Source: Gleimia coleocanis DSM 15436 (lineage in GTDB: Bacteria; Actinomycetota; Actinomycetes; Actinomycetales; Actinomycetaceae). Taken from it: a stretch of 64,000 bases of DNA. The stretch is taken from the NCBI RefSeq assembly GCF_000159015.1, contig NZ_DS999545.1, forward strand, positions 248,001 to 312,000, in the 5' to 3' direction. Below the pieces are notes generated by a model that saw nothing but the letters and a program-made list of their open reading frames with translations, made no database searches and had not been told where the DNA came from. This document shows positions 62,740 to 64,000 of this stretch, piece by piece; the stretch's first letter is position 1, and each line of letters opens with the position of its first letter. The position numbers and the translations under genes were made by a program.

Positions 62740-63390
62740 AGTAACTCCTTTCAGTATGGCCGCGGGAGACACAACTGTCATCGCATTCCCCTGCGGTGGT
62801 TCATTCTCCACTTTGCCAGTGAGGACGCGGCATATCCACCACCCAGCGGTTGCGATCTACAAAGCAACCAAATTTCTCCCGCAACCATTGGTTGCATCCA
62901 CTCGGACCTTACTGCAGGTGATGTGCTCCGATCCCAAGGCACGTGTTCCAGCACAAACTTTCGTGTTGCGAAGGGGCTCCGGGATAAAATGGCACCTGGA
63001 GGCCCAGAAAAGACGAGTCCCGAGGGACACCTCGTACGGTGATTCCATACTTGTTGACGGTTACTACCTCATAAATGAGTTCCTTTGGAGTCGGCAAGCC
63101 GACTCCATAATTTCTCATGACACCTCACCAATTTGACATCCGGTCCGTTGCACCTCTGAATCGTTTTCGCGCGAAATGTAAACCCGTCCGCACCTAGAGG
63201 CGCACCCACCCGGCTCGGCTTTGCACCCACCTGCGCCCAAAGATGCACCCACCCACATATGAAGATGCACCCACCTGGGCTCGGACTGCATCCACCCCAG
63301 CCTTTGTATCCATCGTGACAACCTTTGGTCTGATTGATTGGGCGTGCATTTAGGTGTACGCCCTCATTTTATTTGAGATACACTAAGCCC
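62740..63390. other. gap with iterons and amidase promoter
   Basis: No credible gene in 650 bases. GC content falls back to the genome's level along it. Five GCACCCACC iterons lie at 63202-63296. Open frames on both strands here cross the iterons and lack ribosome sites. A possible promoter element GAGATACACT is just before the amidase start. Confidence 0.55.
63202..63296. repeat. five iterons, 21-22 base period
   Basis: GCACCCACC at 63202, 63223, 63245 and 63267 and GCATCCACC at 63288. Spacer text partly repeats too (CGGCTCGG / GGGCTCGG and AAAGAT / GAAGAT). Two helical turns per unit place every copy on one face of the DNA. Confidence 0.8.
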
Positions 63391-64000
63391 ATGAGTGTTA
63401 AAAAGTTTGAAATAGCTTCGCTGACGGTAGTTGAAATCGTTGAACTAATCCAACGTGGTCAAATTACCGCGAAAGAAATTGCCGAAACCGCCCTCGAAAA
63501 CGCTCAAAAAAGTACTCTAAACGCATTTGAAAAACTCACCCCAGAACTTGCGTGCGACCAAGCAAATCACTTGGATTCCCTCAGTAAAAACGAAAAACAC
63601 AAACTGCCCTTAGCGGGTGTGCCCATCGCTATCAAAGCAGAAAATGCTATCGCCGGACTGCCCACCACCTACGGCGGAAGTGCGCAAAAATCCCCAAGTC
63701 CCATCGACAGTGAAATCGTAAAACGGTTAAAAGACGCCGGCGCACTCATCATCGGTACTACGCGCATGCCCGAATTTGGGCAATACCCCTATACGGAATC
63801 ACCCAACTGGGGCAGCGTAGGTAACCCAGTAGCTCCCGGACACACTACCGGAGGGAGCTCCGGAGGTTCCGCTGCGGCCGTCGCCGCTGGAATCGTAGCC
63901 GCAGCCGTCGGTGGTGACGGAGGTGGCTCCCTCCGTATCCCCTCCGCAGCTTGTGGGCTCGTAGGTCTTAAACCCCAACGTGGACGAGTTTCCGTCGCTC
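63391..64000 (+). CDS. amidase-signature enzyme, N-terminal part (cut by window edge)
   Basis: First 203 residues of an amidase-signature hydrolase. The Ser-cisSer-Lys triad is present: K82 ([10 protein letters not shown]), the Gly/Ser-rich motif [14 protein letters not shown] at 154-167 with cis-Ser, and the nucleophile in [10 protein letters not shown] (S180). It could be an amidase, or GatA of the tRNA amidotransferase; lack of gatC upstream favours a stand-alone amidase. No clear ribosome site before the ATG. GC content is back to the window norm. Octamer at 63489. Confidence 0.9.
   Translation, partial: MSVKKFEIASLTVVEIVELIQRGQITAKEIAETALENAQKSTLNAFEKLTPELACDQANHLDSLSKNEKHKLPLAGVPIAIKAENAIAGLPTTYGGSAQKSPSPIDSEIVKRLKDAGALIIGTTRMPEFGQYPYTESPNWGSVGNPVAPGHTTGGSSGGSAAAVAAGIVAAAVGGDGGGSLRIPSAACGLVGLKPQRGRVSVA

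Noticed and set aside
63115-63321. Open frame across the GCACCCACC array with repeated protein text
   Set aside because: The protein repeat only reflects the DNA iterons, whose 21-22 base spacing shifts frame; not a gene.

Overview
The window comes from a moderately GC-rich actinobacterium, most likely a facultatively anaerobic or microaerophilic member of the Actinomycetales (Actinomycetaceae-like). The evidence is lineage-marker genes: a WhiB protein, a DtxR/IdeR-type iron regulator, a GlxR/Crp regulator, DUF3027, DUF4177, DUF4244 pilin, LytR_C, and the order nth-crp-whiB-ponA-metallophosphoesterase, which resembles Mycobacterium tuberculosis Rv3674c-Rv3683. Anaerobic glycerol-3-phosphate dehydrogenase (glpABC) and a class III ribonucleotide reductase (nrdDG) point to anaerobic growth. 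No database was searched, so species and product names rest on motif recognition.

Layout. 0-1.5 kb: two-component system (kinase cut by the left edge). 1.7-9.9 kb: a rightward run of bPH2 membrane proteins, a DUF2520 dehydrogenase-like protein, panC, panD, lysS and a Trk/Ktr potassium uptake pair. 10.2-17.5 kb: glycerol module (glpABC, glpK and a divergent SorC-type regulator with operator-like inverted repeats). 17.6-20.5 kb: PspA and a TPM-domain membrane protein. 20.7-23.3 kb: cold-shock protein, DUF3027, purine-type permease. 23.7-26.3 kb: IdeR-like regulator and two secreted wall hydrolases sharing one N-terminal module, the second behind a c-di-AMP (ydaO-type) riboswitch. 26.6-34.7 kb: MFS exporter, tRNA-Arg, Usp, tRNA-Pro, metallophosphoesterase, class A PBP, WhiB, DUF4177, Crp, nth. 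34.7-39.3 kb: poorly characterised membrane and soluble proteins plus a HAD phosphatase. 39.4-43.6 kb: a compact Tad/Flp pilus operon in which TadB and TadC are fused. 43.7-53.5 kb: LytR_C protein, SRP RNA, uracil permease, nrdDG with paired NrdR-like boxes, PAP2, two YbjN proteins and an MrfA-like helicase. 53.5-55.3 kb: gene-poor, repeat-rich stretch with iterons and a sub-kilobase island at tRNA-Ser. 55.5-60.8 kb: dnaX, recR, thioredoxin, TetR regulator, Nudix hydrolase, tRNA-Gly. 60.9-63.3 kb: a clearly GC-richer, probably acquired segment (alpha/beta hydrolase, XRE membrane protein, more iterons). 63.4 kb to end: start of an amidase.

Most notable signals outside genes. (1) An octamer CGAGGGCG, usually with a T-rich 5' flank (consensus TTTTCCGAGGGCG), occurs 27 times outside the GC-rich insert, in both orientations, between and inside genes; about two are expected by chance. 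It behaves like an uptake-type or other genome-wide signal. (2) A family of intergenic hairpins, usually two per locus, has a GAA-N6-TTC apex and arms that differ between loci but mostly still pair. (3) Several arrays of 9-13 bp iterons have a 20-22 bp period (53.9, 54.0-54.2, 60.9 and 63.2 kb); some resemble insertion-sequence ends. (4) A direct repeat of the tRNA-Ser 3' end and its terminator flanks a sub-kilobase element that has lost any integrase.
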